In this document: piece after piece, positions 7,241 to 13,828 of the stretch
Numbering within the stretch: position 1 is the first letter of the stretch
How the letters are laid out: each line of letters begins with the position of its first letter
Origin: Desulfobulbaceae bacterium
GTDB lineage: Bacteria; Desulfobacterota; Desulfobulbia; Desulfobulbales; Desulfobulbaceae
Direction of reading: 5' to 3'
Length of the DNA stretch: 13,828 nucleotides
Assembly: GCA_011322715.1 (NCBI GenBank)
Contig: DRLX01000040.1
Span: 1-13,828, forward strand
Made by a program: the position numbers and the translations under genes
The notes under the pieces: model-generated
What the model saw: only the letters and a program-made list of their open reading frames with translations
What the model was told of the DNA's origin: nothing
Database searches by the model: none

Positions 7241-10200
7241 ATGATTAAAAAAATTATCGACTTTTCCATCCGTGACCGTCTGCTTATCCTGATCGGAACA
7301 GCCATCATAGCGGCGGCGGGTCTCTGGACATTAAAGAACACTCCCCTGGATGCCATACCGGACCTCTCCGACGTCCAGGTCATCGTTTTTACCCGTTTTC
7401 CCGGACAGGCACCGCAGGTGGTGGAAGACCAGGTAACCTATCCCCTGACCACTGCCATGCTTGCTGTTCCCAAGTCGAAGGTGGTGCGTGGTTATTCCTT
7501 CTTCGGGATTTCTTTTGTCTATATCATCTTTGAAGACGGCACCGACATGTACTGGGCCCGCTCCCGGGTTCTGGAGTCTCTAAACTATGTGAGTTCCAGT
7601 CTGCCGGCGGGTGTCACCCCGTCCCTGGGTCCGGATGCCACCGGCGTCGGCTGGATCTATGAATATGCTCTGGTCGACAAAAGCGGCAAACACGACCTGG
7701 CCCAGCTGCGTTCTATTCAGGACTGGTACTTGCGTTATCCGTTGCAGACGGTCGAGGGCGTATCCGAAGTGGCCTCCGTCGGCGGATTTGTCAAACAGTA
7801 TCAAGTGGAAGTTGACCCGGACAAGCTGGCAGCTTACAACATACCCATACAAAAAGTAAAAAAGGCCATACAACGCTCCAACCAGGACGTGGGTGGACGT
7901 CTCATCGAAATGGCCGAGACGGAATACATGGTACGCGGCCGTGGGTATATTCGCTCCATTGACGATTTAAAAGAAATTCCCCTTAAAACAGACAACATGG
8001 GCACCCCCATCCGTCTGGCCGACGTGGCCACCATCCATCTCGGTCCCGAGCTCAGGCGCGGTCTGGCCGAACTGAACGGAGAGGGAGAGGTTGCAGGCGG
8101 CGTCATCATCATGCGCTATGGAGAAAACGCACTGGCAACCATCGAAGCGGTGCGGGCAAAACTGGAAGAGCTTAAAAAAGGTTTGCCGAAAGGTGTGGAG
8201 ATCGTCCCAACCTATGACCGGGGCAGTCTGATTGAGCGGGCCATCGAAAATCTCAAGGGCAAGCTTATTGAAGAGTCCATCGTCGTCTCTCTGGTCTGCA
8301 TTATCTTCCTGCTTCATTTCCGTTCGGCCCTGGTGGCCATTGCGACCCTGCCCATGGGAATCCTGCTCGCCTTTATCATTATGAAACTCCAGGGCATCAA
8401 CGCCAATATCATGTCCCTGGGCGGCATTGCCATCGCCATCGGCGCCATGGTTGACGGGGCCATTGTCATGATCGAAAATGCCCATAAACATCTTGAACTG
8501 GCGGCGGAACAGGGACTGGAGTTAACCGGAAAAAATCGCTGGCGGATCATGGGCGAAGCGGCCGGGGAAGTCGGCCCGGCACTTTTTTTCTCCCTTTTGA
8601 TCATCACCTTTTCCTTTCTCCCCATCTTTACCCTTCAGGCCCAGGAGGGACGTCTGTTCGCTCCGCTTGCCTTTACCAAAACCTATGCCATGGCTTCGGC
8701 CGCTCTTCTTTCCGTTACTCTGGTTCCGGTTCTGATGGGCTTTTTTATCCGGGGCAGAATTATTCCGGAAAAAAAGAACCCGGTAAACAGGTTCTTTCAG
8801 TTTATCCATGGGCCGATACTGAAAATATGTATACGACTTCGCTGGCTGATCGTGCTGCTGGCCATTGTTCTCGTCGGGGCGACATGGTATCCACTCTCCC
8901 GTCTGGGCTCGGAGTTTATGCCGCCCCTGGATGAAGGGGACATTCTCTATATGCCGACGACCTTTCCCGGCATCTCCATCACCAAGGCCAAGGAGATCCT
9001 CCAACAGACCGATAAAATCATTAAAACATTCCCCGAAGTAAAATCTGTATTCGGCAAAGTAGGACGGGCGGAAAGCGCCACCGATCCGGCACCCCTGTCC
9101 ATGATTGAAACCATTATCCGACTCAAACCGCGTGATCAGTGGCCCGATCCCACAAAGACCACCAGGGACCTGATGCAGGCAATGGACAAGGAATTGCGCA
9201 TCCCGGGCCTTGCCAATGCCTGGACCATGCCGATTATCACCCGCATTGATATGCTCTCCACCGGTATCAAGACGCCCATCGGTATCAAGGTCAGCGGCCC
9301 GGACTTAAATGTACTGGGCAAGGTTGCCCTTGACATTGAAAACATCATGAAAACACTGCCGGAAACCGTCTCCGCCTATGGTGACCGGGCGGTCGGCGGC
9401 TATTTCCTTGATATTGATATTAAGCGCAAAGTTGCGGCACGATATGGCCTCAGTGTCGGTGATGTTCAGGATGTTATCATGACCGCCATCGGCGGCATGC
9501 AGGTTTCACAGACCATTGAAGGACTTGAACGCTACCCGATCAACCTTCGTTATCCTCGGGATTTTCGTGATACTCCGGACAAGATCGGTCGGGTCCTGAT
9601 ACCGACACCCTCGGGAAATCAGATTCCGCTGTCCGAGGTGACCACTATTGCCCTCAACAGGGGCGCGCCTGTGATCAAGAGTGAAGATGCCCGTCCCAAT
9701 GCCTGGGTGTATATCGATATCTCGACCTCGGACATCGGCGGCTTTGTAGCCGATGCCAAGAGAATAATCGACGAAAAGCTCGACCTGCCGGCAGGGTATA
9801 CCCTCAACTGGTCCGGCCAGTTTGAATATATGGAACGGGCGGCGGAACGGCTGCGCATCGTGGTCCCATTCACCCTGGTATTGATCTTCCTACTGCTCTA
9901 CTTTAATTTTCGTAACCTTGCCGAGCCGGTTATCGTCATGCTTTCCATTCCCTTTGCCCTGGTCGGTGGCATCTGGTTGATATGGGTGATGAAATTCAAC
10001 CTCTCCGTGGCCATCGTAGTCGGATTTATCGCCCTTGCCGGAGTCGCCGCTGAAATAGGGGTCCTTGTCCTGACCTTTATCGACCAGGCGCTCAAACGAC
10101 AACGAGAACACGCAGAAGACGGCAAACTGACCGGTAAGGAAATCATGACCGCCGTTTACACGGGTACAGCCGGACGTGTCCGCCCCATTGCCATGACCGC

Positions 10201-10381
10201 CACCGCCATCATCGCCGGACTGCTGCCCATTCTCTTCGGTACGGGAACAGGGTCCCAGGTCATGCAGCGCATCGCCGCCCCCATGGTCGGCGGCATGGTC
10301 ACAACTACCCTACTCTGCCTGCTGGTTCTTCCTGTTATTTATGGGATTTACCTGCAGATGGTTGAGCGCCGACGCAGGTGA
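7241..10381 (+). CDS. cusA: Heavy-metal RND efflux pump, Cu(I)/Ag(I) type (CusA-like)
   Basis: This 1046-residue inner-membrane proton antiporter exports Cu(I)/Ag(I); E. coli CusA has 1047. The HME-RND opening DAIPDLSDVQV is present. By alignment with E. coli CusA from memory, the periplasmic metal-site triad is kept as M571, M621 and M671 (ILYMP, PLSMIE, RIDMLSTG). The stepwise Met pairs also appear: M391, M403, M410, M484, M499 and M1008. Of the proton-relay residues, D405 (GAMVDG) and E938 (GVAAEIG) are present, but the position of E. coli K984 holds I983 (VRPIAMT). The 63-nt gap from cusB holds only a weak GAGA ribosome binding site. The methionine pattern favours monovalent metal over Zn/Co/Cd (CzcA type). 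Confidence 0.95.
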   Translation: MIKKIIDFSIRDRLLILIGTAIIAAAGLWTLKNTPLDAIPDLSDVQVIVFTRFPGQAPQVVEDQVTYPLTTAMLAVPKSKVVRGYSFFGISFVYIIFEDGTDMYWARSRVLESLNYVSSSLPAGVTPSLGPDATGVGWIYEYALVDKSGKHDLAQLRSIQDWYLRYPLQTVEGVSEVASVGGFVKQYQVEVDPDKLAAYNIPIQKVKKAIQRSNQDVGGRLIEMAETEYMVRGRGYIRSIDDLKEIPLKTDNMGTPIRLADVATIHLGPELRRGLAELNGEGEVAGGVIIMRYGENALATIEAVRAKLEELKKGLPKGVEIVPTYDRGSLIERAIENLKGKLIEESIVVSLVCIIFLLHFRSALVAIATLPMGILLAFIIMKLQGINANIMSLGGIAIAIGAMVDGAIVMIENAHKHLELAAEQGLELTGKNRWRIMGEAAGEVGPALFFSLLIITFSFLPIFTLQAQEGRLFAPLAFTKTYAMASAALLSVTLVPVLMGFFIRGRIIPEKKNPVNRFFQFIHGPILKICIRLRWLIVLLAIVLVGATWYPLSRLGSEFMPPLDEGDILYMPTTFPGISITKAKEILQQTDKIIKTFPEVKSVFGKVGRAESATDPAPLSMIETIIRLKPRDQWPDPTKTTRDLMQAMDKELRIPGLANAWTMPIITRIDMLSTGIKTPIGIKVSGPDLNVLGKVALDIENIMKTLPETVSAYGDRAVGGYFLDIDIKRKVAARYGLSVGDVQDVIMTAIGGMQVSQTIEGLERYPINLRYPRDFRDTPDKIGRVLIPTPSGNQIPLSEVTTIALNRGAPVIKSEDARPNAWVYIDISTSDIGGFVADAKRIIDEKLDLPAGYTLNWSGQFEYMERAAERLRIVVPFTLVLIFLLLYFNFRNLAEPVIVMLSIPFALVGGIWLIWVMKFNLSVAIVVGFIALAGVAAEIGVLVLTFIDQALKRQREHAEDGKLTGKEIMTAVYTGTAGRVRPIAMTATAIIAGLLPILFGTGTGSQVMQRIAAPMVGGMVTTTLLCLLVLPVIYGIYLQMVERRRR

Positions 10382-10386
10382 CATAC

Positions 10387-10967
10387 ATGAACAACCACCG
10401 AAAAACGGTTTGCACCCTGGCAGGTATTCTGGCGGGAATTATCATCGTCCATCCCTATGTCATGCTGGTGAATCGGTTGACCGGCCCAGGTCCCTTGACC
10501 AGTCAACCCCAAAACTTCGGTGATGTCGGGTTTCTCGCAATTATTGCGCCGAATATGCTGCCGATGACCATTGCCTTTGCCTTTTTCGGCGGGATATGCG
10601 GCCTGTTGCTCGGCCTTCTTATTGAACGCAACAGGCGTGTTCTCCATTTCAGGTATCAGGCACAACTGCACACCAATCTGACAGCTGCCCTGCACCAGTT
10701 ACTGGATGTTGTTTCCCATTATATTCTCAACGGTTCCATGGTCATAAGCAGTCATGCCCGCCGACTTGAAAAAAAACAGCACGGGAGGACCTGCCGCATC
10801 TGGCGGCCATAATCAAGCAGGCTGAACACAATGAAGCCGTGCTCAAGCTGCTCAAGGAGTCTGACTTTCTCCAGCAGATTGATCCCACTGATGCCACCTA
10901 CGAAAAACTGATTGAGCTGAACCGGAAAATTGAAGCACAACTGAAACATTCACCCGGAGAGGTATAA
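10387..10967 (+). CDS. Small two-helix membrane protein with DHp-like cytoplasmic domain, frameshifted at an A8 run
   Basis: The product family is not recognised. AGGTGA (10376-10381, overlapping the cusA stop) precedes the ATG at 10387. Two membrane helices lie at about residues 7-29 and 49-79, followed by a long helical region with H111 in SHYILNGSMVISS. This resembles the H-box helix of HisKA_2-type dimerisation domains, but no ATPase domain follows. The frame then runs into an A8 tract (10769-10776), after which zero frame gives only RTCRIWRP and a stop at 10810-10812. A -1 shift gives a further 63 helical residues (TARED...HSPGEV) ending at TAA 10965-10967, which overlaps the next ATG (TAATG). 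The full product would have 193 residues. It could be programmed frameshifting, a sequencing or assembly error in the homopolymer, or a recent pseudogene. The 142-residue form ending at 10812 may also be made. Confidence 0.7.
10769..10776 (+). other. A8 tract containing slippery heptamer A AAA AAA
   Basis: In zero frame the codons are GAA AAA AAA CAG, so 10770-10776 has the X XXY YYZ phase needed for tandem -1 slippage, as in dnaX-like signals. A short perfect stem GCCGC/GCGGC (10793-10797 with 10803-10807) lies 16 nt downstream, further than usual for a stimulator. A GGGAGG at 10783-10788 is also present. A missing A in the assembly would give the same picture. Confidence 0.5.
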
Positions 10968-11305
10968 TGTCCAAACAACAATTGATTGAAATCCTTACAG
11001 TGCCTGGTTGTTCGAGTAAACGCCCGATGCGGGATCTGGTTGATTCCCTGCTGCAGGAAAATGAAATTGACAATGCCGAGGTACGAGAAGTCGAAGTTGC
11101 AACGGATGCCATGGCTGTGCGGGAAAAATTCCCCGGCTCGCCGACCGTCCGCGTAAACGGAATAGATGTTGATCCTGAGGATGACAGACAAAGTAACTAC
11201 GGCATGGGCTGACGCGTCTATCAAAACAAGGCGGGACGCTTTGTCAAATCCGTCCCGGCGGAACGTATTATCAAGGCGATTACCGGGCACTCACCTGTCG
11301 CTTAA
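10967..11305 (+). CDS. Thioredoxin-like protein, probable selenoprotein with Sec82 encoded by in-frame UGA
   Basis: GGAGAGG precedes the ATG, which overlaps the previous stop (TAATG). The fold is thioredoxin-like. ILTVPGCSSKRP carries C15, and GSPTVRVNGIDVDP is the beta-strand with the cis-Pro (SPT) typical of small thioredoxin-family proteins near metal-resistance genes. These relatives continue with a motif of the form [FY]GLxCR[VL]Y. Here the sequence reads YGMG-UGA-RVY, with UGA (11210-11212) exactly at the Cys. The frame continues for 30 more sensible codons (QNKAGRFVKSVPAERIIKAI...) to TAA at 11303-11305, giving 112 residues. A hairpin placed like a bacterial SECIS follows. C15 and U82 could form a redox or metal-binding pair. 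The alternative is a truncated 81-residue pseudogene. Confidence 0.8.
11232..11257 (+). promoter_or_regulatory. Candidate bacterial SECIS hairpin
   Basis: CGGGACG (11232-11238) pairs perfectly with CGTCCCG (11251-11257). Inside, TTT (11240-11242) can pair with AAA (11246-11248), leaving an apical GTC loop with G first (11243). The loop starts 30 nt after the UGA. This fits the known bacterial SECIS pattern: a stem just downstream of UGA, within the coding region, a small loop with an early G, and a distance of about 16-37 nt. Not folded by software. Confidence 0.6.
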
Positions 11306-12889
11306 GCCGGCAGCCCAGAACAAAAACCAGACGGCGCCGGGAACATTGGTCCTGCATATTTTTGGAACAATGGACCGAAATTCTTCATCTCCATAAATAT
11401 ATCGTTTGTCGTGAACTTCAATATTTATGGCGGCAATTTTTTCAGTTCGATAATAACAATCCCGGGCAACTCCACTTGCAACGCTGGTATTATTGTAATT
11501 CTGTGCTGCGGTAAAATTGACGATACTTTTGTCGCCTCTGTCATGACGATTAAGTATGGAGGCAATTTTTTTGGTTATCCGTCGAAAGACCTCCAGATCA
11601 CTTTTTCCACTCTTGCCGCCGAGAAAAGTTCCCTCGACCCGCGCCCCGGTCGAATAGGCATAGGGATACAGTACCTGCGTGGAACCGGAATGATAATCAA
11701 TGAGGGCGACAACATTTTTTTTCGCCACGAGTTTTTCCATAACCTTGGTCTCATTCTCGGAAATTTTCCTCTCCCCTCTATAAATACGTGAACCAAAGGA
11801 ACGGCTGCGGATAAAAAGATGCTTCTGGTCTTTGGTCAGGTCCCATTTATACTGAAAATTTCTATTGAGATCAACACCCTGTGACTCGCCAAGATATCCA
11901 TCAGCAAGGGCTACCGCCATCTTCACAGGAGTTTCATCATCGGCGGCCCATTGAGTTTTCCAGACTCTTCGCCGAGGCGATGCACAGATGACCCTCTCAG
12001 GATCGCTGGAGCGATAGACGGCATCAAACATTTCAGATGACGCCACACTCAGCTCGGGGTGAAAGAGATGAATGGTTGTATCATCCCTGCTTTCACAGAC
12101 AATCACACTTTCTTCCTCCACATCTCCCTCATCATCATAGTCGGCAAGAAAACAATGTTCAGCATCCGCCGGCGGTGTATCATAGGCGGTGCCATCCTGC
12201 CGATAACAGATTGTTCTATTGGTCAACGGATCATGAATGCGTCGGTTTTCCCGCCATCCAGCCCCATAATAAGAGGCTCTGCCCTCCGGTAAGAAACAAT
12301 AATCATAACCAGCCGGATTAAGCACTGGAATTATAATAATCTGAATCGATTGCAGTAATTCACGTACACTGACGATCCGGGGAACAATCGACTTATCCTG
12401 CAAAGGTGCTGCAGCCTTTATCCGGTCCGGTTCAGAACTTGTATTGTCGATGGAACGCCGGCGGGCTTGATCCAGCTCCCGGACTGCATCGTCATTGATA
12501 ATAAAGCCCTTATCATCCCGGGCGGGGGAGTCGTTGTCTTTATTGTCCAGAAGATATTCCGCAATCCCAATACAGACTTCCGGTGTAGCCCATTCATTGC
12601 CGTGGATGGAGCCGGTAATTATAACGGTTGGTTTTCTATTGTCGCTCCACGAAGCATTCTTCCCTATCAAGAGAGCAACTATTTTTTTCCCGGGCCGACC
12701 AGGAGATCCCTGGGTTGTCCCTATGACTCGGGTCACGGCAAAACCGGAGGAATTTGCGGCAAGATCGTTGAGATATCTCCCTATGGCTGCGCTGCTCTTA
12801 AAACCTTTATCACCATTTTGACAATATCCGCCAAAAACAGGCGCAGTCCACAAGAACAGGAAAAAAAGAACCAAAAAAAACTTTTTCAT
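11291..12889 (-). CDS. Secreted M14 family zinc carboxypeptidase with a large insertion
   Basis: This 532-residue protein has an N-terminal signal peptide (KKFFLVLFFLFLWTAPVFG), so it acts in the periplasm or outside. The M14 zinc ligands are H96 and E99 (GSIHGNEW) and H400 (DYHSGS). NPAGYDY (191-197) and R213 in GWRENRR match the substrate-binding region. N342-R343 in DLNRNF should bind the terminal carboxylate, and E491 (INIEVHD) is the likely catalytic base. Between WRENRR and DLNRNF, normally close together, about 120 residues are inserted, including an acidic run DYDDEGDVEEES (250-261). The start overlaps the stop of the upstream gene (ATGA), so the two are co-translated. The 3' end overlaps the selenoprotein gene by 15 nt, tail to tail. 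The substrate is unknown: peptidoglycan peptides or peptide trimming are both possible. Confidence 0.9.
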   Translation of the reverse strand: MKKFFLVLFFLFLWTAPVFGGYCQNGDKGFKSSAAIGRYLNDLAANSSGFAVTRVIGTTQGSPGRPGKKIVALLIGKNASWSDNRKPTVIITGSIHGNEWATPEVCIGIAEYLLDNKDNDSPARDDKGFIINDDAVRELDQARRRSIDNTSSEPDRIKAAAPLQDKSIVPRIVSVRELLQSIQIIIIPVLNPAGYDYCFLPEGRASYYGAGWRENRRIHDPLTNRTICYRQDGTAYDTPPADAEHCFLADYDDEGDVEEESVIVCESRDDTTIHLFHPELSVASSEMFDAVYRSSDPERVICASPRRRVWKTQWAADDETPVKMAVALADGYLGESQGVDLNRNFQYKWDLTKDQKHLFIRSRSFGSRIYRGERKISENETKVMEKLVAKKNVVALIDYHSGSTQVLYPYAYSTGARVEGTFLGGKSGKSDLEVFRRITKKIASILNRHDRGDKSIVNFTAAQNYNNTSVASGVARDCYYRTEKIAAINIEVHDKRYIYGDEEFRSIVPKICRTNVPGAVWFLFWAAGLSDR

Positions 12890-13828
12890 TTCCGCATGTG
12901 CTCCATCATTTCCATCTTTGAACGAAGACGTTTAGCCAGGAGTCTGCTTGCAGGAGAGGATTGTTGCTGCAGGGAAACTAAAAATTCTTTCAAAAGAGCA
13001 TACAGAGCAGGATTGTGCAGATCACGGATTCCACTGATGATATATTCCTTGCCCCTGGCAAAATCACTGAACAATACCATTTTATAGTAGGGTATCGCCC
13101 TGGATTCAAAATCTCTGAAATAACCGATGGCCATCACTCTCAACTCTTCAAGGGCCGCCTTATCGGAATAATCAATATTCCCCTTGCCTTCAAAGGCGAT
13201 TTCTGCTGCCCGCTTGAGGAAATCAGGATTCCCGAGAATTCGGGCCAGATTAATTCCCCACCAGGCAACGGTAGGGTCCGTGGAATCCAGACACTCTTGT
13301 AGACAACGATGCGCCAGCTGCGGATATTGTTTAAGAAGGTTCTCAACCCGGGGATCATCAGGAAAGCACCGGGTCATGAGTGACAGAAAAACTTTCGGTT
13401 TCCTTGTCGCCTGCCCGGCAAGATATCGTTTGACCTGCTGGAGGGCAAAATCATTTTTATAGGGACGGGTTGTATACTTCTCTATTATTTTCTTCTGCTC
13501 GGCAAAAGGAGTATCCGGTGACAGCTTTTTCAGATCCGCTTTAGCTTCCATTTCTTCAAGGCTTGCCTTGGCGACCCATTGCAGACAAAAAAGATCCCCT
13601 TCGCCGGTATCTTCACATGCATCTTCCTTGCTCAGTTTTCTCAGGGCATCTTCAGCCCGACAATCATCATACTTTCGTAATTTTCTTATAACTCTCGCCT
13701 TTTTTCGGATCTCCGATACTTCTCCCCCGGCTCTTTTTCTCTTACCGGAGATTTTTTCCAACTGTCCAAGCAGATTGAGCAATCCCTTTTCATTGGAATC
13801 AGAGCAAAACTTTCCCTGCCAGTTACTG
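12886..13828 (-). CDS. Helical-repeat protein of unknown function, 5' end outside the window
   Basis: The family is not recognised. The frame is open to the window edge, giving at least 313 residues. The TTG at 13782 is unlikely to be the true start because the frame continues upstream through sensible codons including Trp and Cys. The N-terminal part is Lys/Arg/Glu-rich (QLEKISGKRKRAGGE, then EIRKKARVIRKLRKYDD) and probably a charged helix. The rest consists of short amphipathic helices of roughly 30-40 residues with Leu/Ala packing, reminiscent of HEAT or TPR-like solenoids (for example PRVENLLKQYPQLAHRCLQE and PALYALLKEFLVSLQQQSSP). It ends with Met-rich MEMMEHMRK. Its stop overlaps the carboxypeptidase start by 4 nt, so it is probably a functional partner of that enzyme. 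Whether it is exported cannot be seen without its N-terminus. Confidence 0.75.
   Translation of the reverse strand, partial: SNWQGKFCSDSNEKGLLNLLGQLEKISGKRKRAGGEVSEIRKKARVIRKLRKYDDCRAEDALRKLSKEDACEDTGEGDLFCLQWVAKASLEEMEAKADLKKLSPDTPFAEQKKIIEKYTTRPYKNDFALQQVKRYLAGQATRKPKVFLSLMTRCFPDDPRVENLLKQYPQLAHRCLQECLDSTDPTVAWWGINLARILGNPDFLKRAAEIAFEGKGNIDYSDKAALEELRVMAIGYFRDFESRAIPYYKMVLFSDFARGKEYIISGIRDLHNPALYALLKEFLVSLQQQSSPASRLLAKRLRSKMEMMEHMRK

Noticed and set aside
10791..10967. Separate small gene encoding the helical part after the A8 run
   Set aside because: No ATG lies in that frame, and only CTG-type codons follow GGGAGG. Continuation by -1 shift from the upstream frame explains it better.
11166..11396. 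Open frame of 76 codons on the plus strand near the selenoprotein gene
   Set aside because: It is out of frame with the selenoprotein, starts without a ribosome site, and runs into the antisense of the carboxypeptidase. The read-through frame gives the motif-bearing product.
12467..13087. 206-codon open frame on the plus strand
   Set aside because: It is antisense to the carboxypeptidase and the helical-repeat gene. Both of those have real motifs or coupling, while this frame has none.

Overview
The window reads as chromosomal DNA from a Gram-negative anaerobe, most likely a sulfate-reducer-type Desulfobacterota member. This is an inference from gene content (sigma54-type two-component system, HME-RND metal efflux, a probable selenoprotein, REP-like palindromes) and not from any marker gene. 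All main genes have similar base composition, so nothing in it looks like a recent foreign island except possibly the small toxin-antitoxin module.

Layout. (1) 1-3232, plus strand: a membrane sensor kinase (ZraS/HydH type) overlaps by 4 nt with an NtrC-family sigma54 activator (ZraR/AtoC type). (2) 3233-4140: a higBA toxin-antitoxin pair on the minus strand, convergent with the two-component genes. It is bracketed by two direct copies of a REP-like element (3331-3389 and 4163-4212). (3) 4213-4464: a regulatory region with two palindromic candidate enhancer sites and a good -24/-12 sigma54 promoter. (4) 4465-11305, plus strand: an operon cusC-cusB-cusA (Cu(I)/Ag(I) tripartite efflux), then a small two-helix membrane protein interrupted by a frameshift at an A8 run, then a small thioredoxin-like protein with an in-frame UGA. 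(5) 11291-13828, minus strand: a secreted M14 zinc carboxypeptidase, overlapping by 4 nt a helical-repeat protein whose 5' end lies outside the window. The selenoprotein and peptidase genes converge and overlap by 15 nt.

How it fits together. The simplest model is that the kinase senses periplasmic metal, possibly through a Met/His-rich patch, and phosphorylates the activator. The activator then binds the CTGTCTA-type palindromes upstream of cusC and drives the sigma54 promoter for the efflux operon. A similar palindrome sits 48 nt upstream of the kinase gene, which suggests autoregulation. CusCBA keeps the methionine relay expected for Cu(I)/Ag(I). No CusF is present in the window, but CusB has an added Met-rich tail of three 12-residue repeats.

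Most unusual are the last two genes of the operon. The thioredoxin-like gene has UGA exactly where its relatives carry a conserved Cys before R-[VL]-Y. A hairpin placed like a bacterial SECIS follows, and the reading frame continues to a TAA, so it is best read as a selenoprotein. The gene before it needs a -1 shift on A AAA AAA to reach a stop that overlaps the selenoprotein start (TAATG). That makes it either a programmed frameshift, a homopolymer error or a decayed gene. A metal-efflux operon ending in a Sec-containing redox protein and a membrane-bound orphan DHp-like protein is the best candidate here for something undescribed.
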